NCBI GenBank assembly: GCA_949126835.1
Contig: OX421505.1
Coordinates: 2,351,587 to 2,415,586 of the forward strand
Source: Anisus vortex
Lineage: Eukaryota; Mollusca; Gastropoda; Planorbidae
DNA length: 64,000 nucleotides
Direction: 5' to 3'
Shown: in pieces, positions 9,282-21,000 of the stretch
Numbering within the stretch: position 1 is the stretch's first letter
How the letters are laid out: the number at the start of each line of letters is the position of its first letter
Translations under genes and position numbers: made by a program
Notes under the pieces: model-generated
What the model saw: the letters and a program-made list of their open reading frames with translations, nothing else
The model's database searches: none
Told to the model about the DNA's origin: nothing

Positions 9282-12165
9282 TTAGTGTTTATAGACCTCA
9301 ATGTAAGGCCATGTGACTGGATTTTCTTCAGGCTCAAATAAAAAGTTGGTTGGGAATAAAAAGTTCAGTGCCCAGTAAGGGCCCAAAACTGCTCGTATTT
9401 TCTGCTTAAGGTTCCTTGTGTCCCTTATCTCTAGAGATCTATTCAGGTAGGCTTTCTCAAAAGATGTGGTCCCATGATAGATGAGGTAGCCGTGAGCGAA
9501 GGCGAAGGTCAGGGTCAGGACGTCAAAGTAGAGGAGAAGTGTCAAGGTCGTAACGCTGAGCATGACTTGAAATGACACGTATCCAATTAGGAATCTTATG
9601 AACGAAATCGGAAACAGGATGTCCAGAATTGACATTTCTCCCCACAAGTGCAAGAAGATATATGGGAATCCATGAAGTGTGGCATAGGCACAGCCGATCC
9701 AGGCATAGATCAAGAAGACAAAGAAAAAGCGGTGATTCCTGTAGCCCACGCAGGTCCCCGCAAAAAAGCAGTGATGGTCCCGCTTGAGGACGCATGTCCG
9801 GCACACGGGACAGTGGTGGCATCGAGGAGGACGTGCTCGTCCACAGTCGTAGCAAGGGACCCAGGACCAGTACGGATAAGATTTGATCACTGTTTTACCA
9901 TCTGTGGTGATTGTGGGATGTGGAGAGTTGTAGTTATCGCCGATGGAAGAGTGCGAGCTTGGCATGGAACTGGAATCTTCAGAGCCAGATATTCCATTCA
10001 TACTTTGAGAATTCTGAATGAGATCAGCGATGGACTTGCTGTTTATCTGATCATGTGCTCTGTTCATTGCCTCATTGGCTCTCTCCGCTTCAAGCCCTGG
10101 GTCTGTGTTCTCCTTGGCCGCTGAGGTGGGAGGGGGAAATTCACCTGACTCCACCCTTTGCCTCAGAGCACCTGTATTGTCCTCTGTCACGAGTGTCATC
10201 AGCACAGCTGACGAGGTTCGGTTTGAGTAATTCTATGACAGCAAAACAAAAACACAAATAATGTTTGATTACACTTACAGAAATAATGTAGACAACACAG
10301 TTACTAAAAATAAATGCCATATCCAATACTCGGTAACAAAATAATTAAATATTTAGAGTCTACTTTTTTAATTTAGTTTCATCAAATAAATTCTTCAAAT
10401 CGGAGAATTGCATTTACTAAAAGGATTAACAACTTATAAAAATGAGAATACAATTTTTTGTAAGACCTTTCATATACTTAATAATGATTTTGTTGTTTAT
10501 GAGCTTAATATTTTTTACATTTATTTTATAGACCTCTCAAGATTTATACAGGCATTGCTCTATTACTTAAAGGTAGTAGAAACATCTCCATTCTCTTCAA
10601 TTAAAAAACCCAACACATTAAGCAAAGGATTAAATTCTAAGACCATTCACCTGTTGAGTAAGAGAGTTGCTGTTAGATAGAGTCTTCAGCCGAGGGTCAC
10701 CATTTTTACGAATGAACCAGTTGTAGGAGGAGTCTGCATATCTTATACCGAGCCAGTTCATCATGATCTCAACAAAGAGAAACACAACCACTGCCTGCTG
10801 CAGGAGTATGACATTCTCCTGTCCCTCATACATTATAGGCATGACGTTGAACAGACCAATCTTGAAGGTAGCCAAAATGGTGAACAAAAACATAGGCACA
10901 GCTATTCTGAAAAAAAAATTAAGCCAACATTAAATTTGTATAAATTTAACTTGTCAATTTTTCCTTTATTTTTGTATTAGAATTATTTTCTTGTAAATTT
11001 AAAATCAATGTTATTTAAACTACTTGTGGATAGAGCAATTGTGTGAGTTTATATTATACATAATAAAGGAAAAGCTAACATGGCTATAGGCATAACTAAA
11101 TGACCACTGGTAATTAAAAACTTCTATGTGCCTCTTGTTGCAGGGTTTAATTTAGTTTTGCAATGCTCAGATAAACATAAGGACAAAAACACTTTCCTAT
11201 TCCTTACGCAAAAACAATAAATGCATATAAGTACTCATTCTTCCCGTGTGGCATTCAGGCAGGAATGGGTTGCCTGAACAAACCAGGAAAACCAGTAACT
11301 TAACATCATTTATAACATTAATAAGCATACTAGACTCGGACCACGGATGAGCGTAGGACGCAATAATCTTCTTTACAGAAGGAGCGTCTGTAATATATAA
11401 GATAATTCCTAAGAGTCCCACAAATACAAAGACTAGTCCACCTGAAATGTTTTGTACTTGTGAGCTCCCCCACACCATAATGTACAACTTTTGTTATTCA
11501 CTGTAAAATACAAATACATTTTTTGTAGATCAAATTTACTACATCTAGTGGATTGTGCCCCTTGTTGGGGACCACTGTGGTCTATAGTTTATAATATATG
11601 CAAGCAATATTTTCCAGCACATGTCAGGCAATCATGTTTAAAAAATTGTTATAACCAGTGTTGCATATAAACAGCAGTTTCAGGCAATTTTGCAACCTTA
11701 GTAGGTAGCAGCAACTGACATTTTAATTACAAACACACAATTTTGATTAAATAGATGCAAACTTTTAAGTTTTACAAACGTTCCTTCTAGATAGAAGATT
11801 AAAATTATTACTTCCACTAGACCCAAAACTCCTGCAGAGCGGCAGGGCGGCGGGGATTGGTCGGCGGCAAGGATAGATCCCACAATATTGACAGTCTAAC
11901 TAACCACAGGACCAGCTGGCCTATCTACATGCCTCTAAAATAAATGGTACTAAATTTGTACAACTTTTTCCTACCTGTTGACAGTATCAGGTGTGAGGGG
12001 TGAGCTTAGTATCTTTACATCTGGCTTTTTCATGCCTTTCTTATAGTGGCTCAACAGTTTACTCCGCAGGCTTTCAACTTTGGGCGTTTCGTTTGTCGTC
12101 ACTTCAGTTCTCTCCATTTCAAAACTTGCAGGAGTTTCAAGAGAAACTTCTTCTGTGTCATACAT
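9282..12165 (-). CDS. DHHC-type protein S-acyltransferase, ZDHHC24-like
   Basis: Integral membrane palmitoyltransferase, predicted 465 aa from three exons: 12165-11975, 10906-10651 and 10232-9282. All junctions obey GT-AG and join in phase (CAACAG|GTAGGA, CAACAG|GTGAAT; acceptors TTTTCAG and TGTCATAG). The ATG at 12165 is the first in frame after a TAG stop. Residues 1-64 are polar and cytosolic; two membrane segments lie at about 69-90 and 96-118; the Cys-rich domain spans C276-C310 with the catalytic DHHC at 301-304 (CVLKRDHHCFFAGTCVG), followed by further membrane segments from 318. TTSFE after the last membrane segment resembles the family TTxE motif. By family knowledge the DHHC cysteine is acylated from palmitoyl-CoA and passes the acyl group to substrate cysteines in Golgi/ER or plasma membranes. 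The CRD pattern is closest to ZDHHC24; the Ser-rich TM2-to-CRD linker (about 150 aa) and N-terminus make it much longer than the roughly 280-aa vertebrate form. Confidence 0.93.
11165..11408 (+). mobile_element. LINE 3' end in intron 1 of the DHHC gene
   Basis: 5'-truncated copy, plus strand, antisense to the host gene. Includes the ORF end, the CTTCTTTACAGAAG hairpin and terminal ATATAAGATAA. Confidence 0.85.
11765..11925 (-). mobile_element. SINE type B (LINE-tailed), partial
   Basis: On the minus strand this begins with a tRNA-like head (GCTGGTC-TGTGGTTAGTTAG) and ends with CTTCTATCTAGAAGGAACGTTTGT, matching the better copy at 14366-14572. Its head is degraded. Confidence 0.7.
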
Positions 12166-12415
12166 TTTCTTTCTTCTGTCAATTTTTATGAGTATTATTG
12201 GTTCCAAAGTCTAATCACAAAAGGCTGAAATATTTCATCACTTTACACAGACACCCTTCAATGACCTAATTGTCGGTTACAAACTTCATAATTCGCTTGT
12301 ATCATTTGCCATCTGAAAGAAAATAACAAATTGAAAAATGGCATACACTTTTTCTAAAAGATTTTTTTTTTCTTTAGTTCACTGAAATTTAGGATTTTGT
12401 ATTAATTCTGGGCTA

Positions 12416-12496
12416 TTAACCCTTACAGTCCCGGGCGCGTATATAGCGGAACTGAAGGCAGCATAGATAGAAGTAGGTCGGTACGGGAAGGGTTAA
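12416..12496. mobile_element. 73-bp miniature element flanked by TTAA (copy 1)
   Basis: A 73-bp body (12420-12492) sits between TTAA tetranucleotides. Its ends CCCTTACAGTCCCG and CGGTACGGGAAGGG are inverted repeats with three mismatches. An inverted copy at 43602-43682 differs at about two positions. TTAA target and CCCTT tips suggest a piggyBac-mobilised MITE. The interior is GC-rich (GCGCGTATATAGCGG), unlike its surroundings. Confidence 0.75.
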
Positions 12497-12743
12497 ATTG
12501 ATGATTAAGCTTTATAACTTGTCAGTGTCAGATAAAAGCATTATATTCTTCACAGAACTTTGCCCCCTTTCCCAAAATGCAAGACTTACATAGTCTCAAG
12601 CATTGTGTCAACTGCAAGTTCTTTATATTCAATAGGTGGGGTGATTGAACCAGTTGTCAACAACACTAGTAATACACAGCAAAACTCCTTTGGTTCATAA
12701 CAAGGAACTTTTAATAATAAAAAAATTAAAGTGAACTTAATTA

Positions 12744-12819
12744 ACACATAAAAAGATCAATGTTTTAAAAAGTATCCTATGACACATAAAAAGATCAATG
12801 TTTTAAAAAGTATCCTATG
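12744..12819. repeat. 38-bp tandem duplication
   Basis: Two adjacent copies of a 38-bp unit starting ACACATAAAAAGATCAATG. Confidence 0.9.
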
Positions 12820-13195
12820 AAACACACAGCAGGAAAATGCAGCGGTTCTTTGTCTATCACAAAACTCCACACACATATCCCTGGTTTTCCCTGTCCTCAC
12901 TAACCCTTGGTCAAAATAGCTCCCAAAGATATATATGTGACTTACACACCACTGATCCAACTCATGTCTGTCACACAATAGTTATGTAACAATCAAAGGA
13001 AAAAAATATGTGTAATCTACTCCTAAAGAGGAAAGTCTGTAAATTACAAGTTAATTAGATAATTTTGTCATTAAATTAGAATTTAGAAATACGGCATAAT
13101 GAGAATTTATAATGCTAATTACCATGCAGATAACTTAAGGATAAGACACTTTTCTTATGGCATATCCAAGAACAAATTCATTTAGGCTAAGTACA

Positions 13196-13556
13196 TTTAT
13201 CTTATCTTACATTACAGACGCTCCTTCTATAAAGAAGATTATTGCGTCCTACGCTCATCTGTGGTCTGAGTCTAGTCTTGCATTTTTATTAATGTTTTAA
13301 ATGATGTTAAGTTACTGGTTTTCCTGGTTTGTTCAGGCAACCCATTCCATGTCCGAATGCCACTGGGGAAGAAAGAGTACTTATATGCATTTGTTCTCGC
13401 ATAACATTTTCTACCTGAGTGGCATCCAGGCATGGAATCGAGTTGCCTATAAACAAACCATGGCAGTAATTTAACAACATTCAAAGCACTAATAAAAATG
13501 CAAGACTTTAAACTCAAACCACAGATAAACGTTGGGCACAATAATATTCTTTATAG
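13196..13556. mobile_element. Head-to-head pair of LINE 3' ends
   Basis: 13196-13412 is a minus-strand LINE 3' end with the ORF terminus (SFFPSGIRTWNGLPEQT, stop near 13279). 13413-13556 is a plus-strand copy, more diverged (GCATGGAATCGAGTTGCC, CTTTATAGATC). Together they form an inverted pair of about 360 bp. Confidence 0.8.
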
Positions 13557-13730
13557 ATCAAACTTATAACTTATAACTATAGGCTATAGCCTATATATAG
13601 GGGCTTAGCTATAGGACACTATAGGTTATAGCGGCCTACTATAAAATATTTGGCTTTGGGCAGACACAACAATTCGAAATATTTGGCTTTGGGCAGACAC
13701 AACAATTCGACTTATTTCTTATCTTCTTCT

Positions 13731-13795
13731 TATCTTATAGGCCTATATTACAGACGCTCCTTCTATAAAGAAGATTATTGCGTCCTACGCCCTAC
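13731..13795 (-). mobile_element. Short LINE 3' terminus
   Basis: Only the last about 60 bp (hairpin, GAGCGTCTGTAATAT) remain. Just upstream a 34-bp segment ending in CAACAATTCGA is tandemly duplicated (about 13645-13711). Confidence 0.75.
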
Positions 13796-14365
13796 GCTCA
13801 TATATGCTATAATTAATATATTCTTATACTATATTATAGCAGTCAGTAGTGAGTAGTCTAGTACTATTATTATTAACTATTATCACTATTATTAGTATTA
13901 GTATTAGTAATTCGTATTATATTATTACTATTATTATTATCAGCATTATCTTACAATCTTACCTATCGTCGTACGAAGAACTAAAAAAATGTTCAAAAAT
14001 GAATGTGATATAGGCCGCCTACGTCATAACTGTTAGTTCCCCACCATTTTTTACGTTAGCACTTAGTTTTTACAAAACATTTGGTGGTGCCACTTGCCAC
14101 ATGTGGCCGCACGCTTAGATCTATAGCAATGCAGGTGAAGTGCTTTCTAAAGTGATCTACTGCTTTTATTGGCGCTTTCACCATGACAACATATAAATAA
14201 TGACTGCTGGAAAACTAAAAAGTAGGCTATACATACATTAAGATTTTGTGGAAATAGTAAATAATAATTGTAATCAACTTGATCACTTTAGCAGACATTC
14301 GTAAAACAATTTGTATAATAATAACAAATTTAGTTTGGATTCTGATTTTAAAAGTTTCTGCTTAA
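13796..14365. other. AT-rich intergenic DNA
   Basis: ATT-rich low-complexity runs at 13860-13950; no gene seen. Confidence 0.5.
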
Positions 14366-14572
14366 ATCTTATCTTATAAGTTTACAGACGTTCCTTCTAG
14401 GTAGAAGATTATTAGTTATTACGTCCACTAGGCCCTAGGCCCAAAACTCCTGCAGGGCGACAGGTATCCGTCGGTGGCAGGGATAGAATATAAAACCCGC
14501 GACCTGTCAGTTGGTTTTTGGTTGACAGTCCGGTGAACTAACCGCTAGACCAGCCGAACGTATAGCCTATTT
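14366..14572 (-). mobile_element. SINE type B with a LINE-derived 3' tail
   Basis: Read on the minus strand: a tRNA-like head with A box TGGTCTAGCGGTTAGT and B box-like GGTCGCGGGTTT, a short body, then about 55 bp nearly identical to the local LINE 3' terminus (AATAATCTTCT-ACCT-AGAAGGAACGTCTGTAA, then TATAAGATAAGA). The hairpin stem CTTCT/AGAAG is kept while its loop differs (ACCT against TTAT). This is the classic structure of a SINE mobilised by its partner LINE. Confidence 0.85.
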
Positions 14573-15741
14573 ATATATATAATATATATTATATATAAAT
14601 CGATTTACAATTAGGCTCATAGGCCTATAATCTACAACTACAATGTCAATGTAAAACAGACGATGGTCTGGTCGATGGTAGTTGGCGAAATTTGAAAAAC
14701 AAAAGTAGGAATTAGATCTTAGAATTTAATGTATTTATTTCAATCACTTAGAGAGTGGTAGACATAGCCATAGCACTGATGCATAAACCGTAAACCTTAT
14801 ACTTATACTGCTTACTTTAATCAGACTTTATTAGCGGTATTAGCCTATATTTTATATGACTTACATTATTAATACTTACTTAGTTAACAGAGAATTAACG
14901 GCTGTTAGTGTTAGTAATTTAACATTTCTGCCATGCATATTTCTGTATTATTAGGCCGTCGGCCGTAGCCTTCATATTTTAATAATTTTAGTTACAATTT
15001 AACGTAGACAAAAATTTAAACCATGAGTTACCATGGTCCATGTTACTTTTATTTTATTTTTCTGTCCACTGAATAAGGCATATTACTAATATCATTTTGA
15101 TATTATGATATATTAGAATTAGTCATAGACTGTTACAGTCATAAGTCATAAGTTATGTTATATAAGTAAGTATATACTCTATTATAGAGTCTATATATTA
15201 TAATATAGGTTATAATATAGTAAAAATATAGGCCTCCTAAATAGAAATCAATGTCTTAATAATAATAGTAAAAGTTGACTCAAATATTTAAATCTAAGTA
15301 GGCTAAGAGTAAGATATAGATAGGCCTACTGTATGTCAATATAATTTGAATATATATATATATATAATATTATAATATAATTAGGATAGCCTATTGAATA
15401 AATGTGTTATTAATTATTTAGGCTGAGTAGCCTATAGCTATAGCCTGCCTATACTCTATACCATGGCAGGGAGTGAGGGTGTAGACAAGACCACCGTAAG
15501 TAGGCCTACAGGCCTGTACTCTGATACCCGTCAAGATTGTGACGTCACGACTAATGGGCTTTTGCCTGCTGTACTATCGGTCTATCTGTTTGTGAAGATG
15601 TGTAGGCGATGCCTTAGTCTTAGACGCGTTGACCGTGTGTGCTGTTAACCATTCATTTTAAGTTTGGGAAATATAAAGGAATAAAGGTCTAGTATTCAAT
15701 AATTGGATTAGTACATTTACTTCATATTACAAGACTACACC
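14573..15741. other. AT-rich intergenic DNA
   Basis: No supported gene. At 15463 a Kozak-like ACCATGG opens an 11-codon frame that runs into a consensus donor ACC|GTAAGT; it could be an untranslated or alternative first exon of the downstream gene, but its phase does not fit exon 2 of that gene. Confidence 0.4.
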
Positions 15742-16405
15742 ATGGTACAGAAATGTTGTGTGCCTCGTTGTAAAGGTAATTACAATAAAGACTTGAACTT
15801 GAAGGCACATCTGTTCAGAAAGAAGAAAGCTTAAAACAAAGATGGCTAAGTCGCTAAGTCAAAGCCTAAGAAGAAGGTAAACTTTCGTGCAATCCCTAGG
15901 ACCTAGGAAAATGTGTAGGCCTACACGTACAGAATATTCTAGGGTAAGTCAAAACTTTATCAATTGTATTTGTTTGATTCCTGTTTAAAATAAAATCGCA
16001 TTTGAGTTAGATAGTAGGGAACCCAAAGTAGGAGTATGCTTTAAAATAAAGTACACAGTACAGTAAATGATAAATGAATGTATTCTTTACTGAGCTTAAG
16101 GTTAAGCCTTCAATAGCCTTTTTCTAAAGACCACCAATTCTGATTTATTTTACCAGTATCCTACTATAATATAACTATAGACTACTATTTTATAGGCTAC
16201 CTAGATAATATAATAATACATACTCATACCGTACGTTTAGTATTATGATTAGGCTACAAAGTAATGATACTCGTCTTTAAAAAAAAAGGTTTTATTGACA
16301 TTAAAACAAGTTTTTTCCTTTTTTCATTTCAGGTTTGCCATCCAGATAAGAATTTTGCTCCAGAGCCTCTACTATGCCATCTAAATATAAATAGTTGTAC
16401 GTCCA
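15742..16405 (+). pseudogene. THAP-type zinc finger remnant
   Basis: An ATG at 15742 opens MVQKCCVPRCKGNYNKDLNL, which matches the N-terminal CCVPxCKxNY signature of THAP DNA-binding domains, and stops at 15832. Later pieces of the same domain follow in shifted frames: FRAIPRT at about 15885-15902 (family W-RAIPR) and TEYSR at 15929-15943, directly before a GTAAGT donor. After an intron of about 390 bp, the acceptor TTTCAG (16327-16332) starts VCHPDKNFAPE, matching the YSR-VCxxHF-PE block and the usual exon junction. Internal stops, a frameshift and loss of the C-x2-H spacing show decay. THAP domains occur in transcription factors and P-element transposases; which one this was cannot be told. 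Confidence 0.65.
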
Positions 16406-17020
16406 GTATACTACAGTGTTACTACACCATCTACACTAAACTAACTTTGGATTAAAGACAGTGTAGTAGTACCATCTGAATTCATTGTACATCCAGTATA
16501 CTACATCATCTACACTAAACTAACTATGGATTAAAGACAATGTAGTAATACCATCTGAATTCATTGTACATCCAGAATACTACATCATCTACACTAAACT
16601 AACTATGGATTAAAGACAGTGTAGTAATACCATCTGAATTCATTGTACATCATGTATACATTATCTACACTAACTATGGATTTTATTTAAAGACAGTGTA
16701 GTAGTACCATCTGAATTCATTGTAGGCCTACATCATGTATACATCATCTACACTAAACTAACTATGGATTAAAGACTGTGTAGTAGTACCATCTGAATTC
16801 ATTGTAGGCCTACATCATGTATACATCATCTACACTAAACTAACTATGGATTAAAGACAGTGTAGTAGTACCATCTGAATTCATTACAAGTACATCCTGT
16901 ATACTACATCGTCTACACTAAACTAACTATGGATTAAAGAAAGTGTAGTATAGTAGTAGTAGCCTACCATCTGAATTCATTGTACATCCAGCATAGTACA
17001 CCAGCTACACTCAACTAACT
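16391..17020. repeat. 79-bp tandem repeat array
   Basis: About seven to eight imperfect copies of a unit of about 79 bp marked by CTAACTATGGATTAAAGACA and CCATCTGAATTCATTGTA. The array begins inside the last recognisable part of the THAP remnant. Confidence 0.9.
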
Positions 17021-18017
17021 AAAAGTACAACAGGTTCTTTTTAACCTTAGATATTAATATTGTGATAAATGTACACATTAAATGCACATATAGTATTACG
17101 GTACACTTTATTTCTACAGTGAACATTGTTTGCACAACAAAAAAAATAAAAAAAAATAAAAAAAAGGTTGAACACAAACGTAGTGTTTTCTTTTTTTACT
17201 TGTTCTGTAATCTGATTGTTTTCTTGTTGTCTGTAAGTTCAAATTAAATAACCTTCAGATTGATCTAGACCTTATAATTATTTTGAAACTATAAAATAAC
17301 TTGAGAGAAAACAGATTGTAAGTAAGCCTATAAAAGCAATATATGCCATATAGAATAGCATCGTAGTTTTAAAAAACTGCTTTAAAAAAAGCAGTAGGCC
17401 TAACTTATAGCGGTATGTAAGGCATTATTTTATGGTAAATTAAAGTACCGGTCAACATTCATGAATAGACCTAAAATTAACTGTAGTAGATACTACTACA
17501 TAGTAGACACTAAGACACTACAGCGCTGATACGACACACAAATGCCTTAAGGCGCCTGAGGCGAGTGTTTACACACCACGGTCACTACGCTTCGCAAGCC
17601 TAAGGCCTCCAGCGCGTGACGTACAAAAGTAGCACTTTGGCCTGTATTTACGATGGTCTTGGTGTAGAGCAGGGTCCCATTTTAGTATTTTACTAACTCT
17701 AATTTACACAAGGCCCTATATCTTTTTTTTTTAGAAATGTGATAATAATGTTAGCCACCATGCATTCTACTATCATAGTCTAATGATAATAACTGTGAAT
17801 AATGGTACACTTTTGAACTTTAGCATCTATTATACACATAGAATACACATGAAAGACTTAGTTCTTTAACAAAGCCTTTCCTCTTACTGTGTTGGCACAT
17901 TCCTAAGTCCATAAAGACATGTATCATACTTAATGTATTTCAGACACCTGTGAATGTTGTTCCTTTTGTTTGTTAAAAGACATTGTCAAAGACATTGATG
18001 ATTGAAGTAAAAAAAAG
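17021..18017. other. Region upstream of the TIR gene
   Basis: AT-rich. ATTTCAG at 17937-17943 could be the acceptor of a 5' untranslated exon leading into the ATG at 18018. No clear promoter motif was recognised. Confidence 0.4.
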
Positions 18018-21000
18018 ATGGAATCTCAATGCACTCAAGTTGACTCAATAACTGAAATACACGAAGCAGTTGTTGAAGATGAAGTTGGGAATGAAAACTG
18101 CAATAACAGCAATATTGGTGCGGATGTCAGCACTGTATCATTCTCTCCAGAAGCTAAAACTTTAGGTAGGCTTAGTCTATGTTAAATTGGTAAATAAGGC
18201 TTAGACTTAATGGTCTTTATTCCTAAAATATAGGGGCTAATAGTGTTGTATAGTTGCGAATCTATTGCCATTATCACACAATGTTTCTTTGAGTGGTAGG
18301 AATCAAAGCCGATGAACTCTGCCTCAACTCGCAATATATAGTCCAAAAGGGTTTCTAAAAGGATAGCCTCCTAAACCTAATTTACTTTAGTCATAACCCT
18401 CTTTATGTATAAACAGAAAAATTCTTTTAAGTGAGCTCTTTAAATAGTTTCTATATATTATAATCATGGAGAGGAAAATTGATACCAGTTTTAAAATAAA
18501 TGTTTTTGTAATCAATAAATATAAACAATCAAGGTGCTTATTTCATTGTATTTTAAGCATCACTTTTAAATACCGGCTACCATTATACAAATTTGATCAC
18601 TTTAATTCAGGTGATGAGAAATTCATGAAGGGTAAAGAAATTAGTGAAAATCAGAAAGAAGATGTCAAAGAGTTAACACCTGAAGAAATAGAGCAGAGAA
18701 AAATTACACTTTTAGATAAGTGTGTTGAGAAGTTTATATCATTGAAGAAGGCTTCAACGAGAGATGTTGATAATAATGATGCACCGTACAGCGACGAGTT
18801 TCGTAAATCCATTCTCTACATCGCAAAAATCTACTTTGCCTTCAAAGAAAGCGAGGTGCCTTACGATGTCATACTGGACCACAGGCAGACAATCGGGAAA
18901 GCCTTGATAGAGCATGATGTGGTGACCCTCATGTGCGACGCCCTCTCCAGCGCGCTGATACGAGACGACTACTCGGAGAGCAACGGGAAGATGATCAACG
19001 GCAAATGGTACCCGGTCAAGAACACCATTCTAACCCTGTTGAATTACAGCGACTGCAACGACAGAGTCAAACAAACTATAACTGAACACAGCCAGCTGCT
19101 ACCATTGGTGCTGAAATTCCTCAGTGAGAAACTCCCAAACTATCTTGAGAAAAAATTAAATGTAAGTTTATTGATGTCTTTGTTGCTGATTCTCTTTCAC
19201 CTTGTGCTAATGGTTGGCTTGTTTACTCTAAAGAATACAAAATTAATACCGGTATGTTGTTTTATTTCAAAATATCAAATATTTCTAATATGTCTATCAT
19301 CTAGATATGATTTCATAAAATATAGTTAGATAATATAGTAACTTATTTGTAGGCTAAATTTTCTGTCTCATTTTGTAGAACTTTCTGGTTATTACGAGAC
19401 TAAAGAAAATTTTATGGTTTTCTTATTTCTTTTTCTTTTTATGTATATGTTAATGTTTTTTTTTCAACTTTTCAGGAAAATTTTGAAAAAATGTGCAAGT
19501 GGTTGCTGTCTATAGTTCACAATTGTGGAGCTTTGAAGGAAAATGTGACAAAGTTAAGAGAGCTAAATGTTATCAAGGTAACATGGTTTCATTTATTTCA
19601 TTTTGTTATGTCTCAGGGTCTAATAGAAATTGTTTATCTGGAATGACCAGGGTCTAAGCTAAGTCTAAGGGAGGTTGTGAATCTGGAATGACCAGGGTCA
19701 AAGTCTAATAGAAATTGTTTATCTGGAATGACCAGGGTCTAAGTCTAAGGGAGGTTGTGAATCTGGAATGATCTTCTATTTTCTTTGAAGGATCAACCTT
19801 TAATTCAACAAAACCTTCAAGAAAACAAAGATGGCAGCTGCATGTATCCTGAAGAACAAAAAGTATGCCGTCTGACCAAAATGATAGGGATGGTGAAACA
19901 ACGTTTACCAGTTTCTGTGGCCACGGCATACTCGGTGATAATGTGGCCTCACTATGCACAGCCGCCTTTACTTTACCCCAACTAAGGTCAGGTACTCATT
20001 AGAGTTGGATAGACTCAGGGACACACTCCAGACCAGGGAACAAAGACTAGCTGTCACCAGGATTCAAACCAAGGACTTTCGGTATGCCAGCCAAATGCTC
20101 TTCCGCACAGCCACCGTGCCCCTTATATTTAATCCAAGTAGGGGAAAACCAGCAACATAAACACAGTGATACATAGTACTATAAGTTTGTTGAATACAAT
20201 ATAGTACTGTTGCCACGAGGGGTGAAGCCACTGGGGGGGGGGGGGGGGTGAGGGGGGCTGAACTCTCCCCCTTAAATTAAAAAAAAATTATTAATTATTT
20301 TGTTCAACAGTTTATTCTAAATATACCATATGAAAACTATTTAAGCATGCTATACACATATAACACATATACATTTTTTATTGTTCTAGTTTTAACAGGT
20401 AGGCAATTTTAAAATGTTTTTATTTATAAATTTAATCTTTTCTATTTTAGACAGTTTCGCCTTATTTGGATTCTGACATTGATAGTCATCGACTCACCGT
20501 GATCGCCATTCTAGCTGACCTGGTCAACGAGGAAGAGGCTGAGCTGCTCGGCGCTCATGTTTCTGTTTTCCGATTTCTTCTGGCGACCCTGGAGAAGGCT
20601 CTGGCTGTCGAGAGCCACAAGAACTTGGGATGGTCGGCCGAAGAACTGACCAGGGGTAGCTTGCTCATCTGTTTTAGTTGTTTGTTTTTTTAGACAATTT
20701 GTTTTTCTTGGCTTTGTTAAACGATCCAGACTATCCCGATGTTCTCTCTTTTAAAATTCCTTGCAACCATATCCTCAAGTCTTAATTCTCACCTGAACAA
20801 AGTTCACATTTATATCTAACGCCTTAATACATACTATACTTATCACTGGTAGCTTAACATCATTTAAAAACACTCATAGAAATGCAGGACTAGACTCAAA
20901 CCACAGATGTGCATAGAACGCAATAATCTTCTTTATGGAATGAGCGTCTCTATTGTATAAGATAAGATTCAGAATATACAACTATTCACACAATTATTTT

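Noticed and set aside
9523..10124. Long frames on both strands opposite the DHHC exon
   Set aside because: Shadows of the real coding exon; only the minus-strand frame with the DHHC domain joins to flanking exons.
15463..15495. Alternative first coding exon of the TIR gene
   Set aside because: ACCATGG and GTAAGT are attractive, but the exon would end in phase 0 whereas exon 2 needs phase 1. It might still be untranslated.
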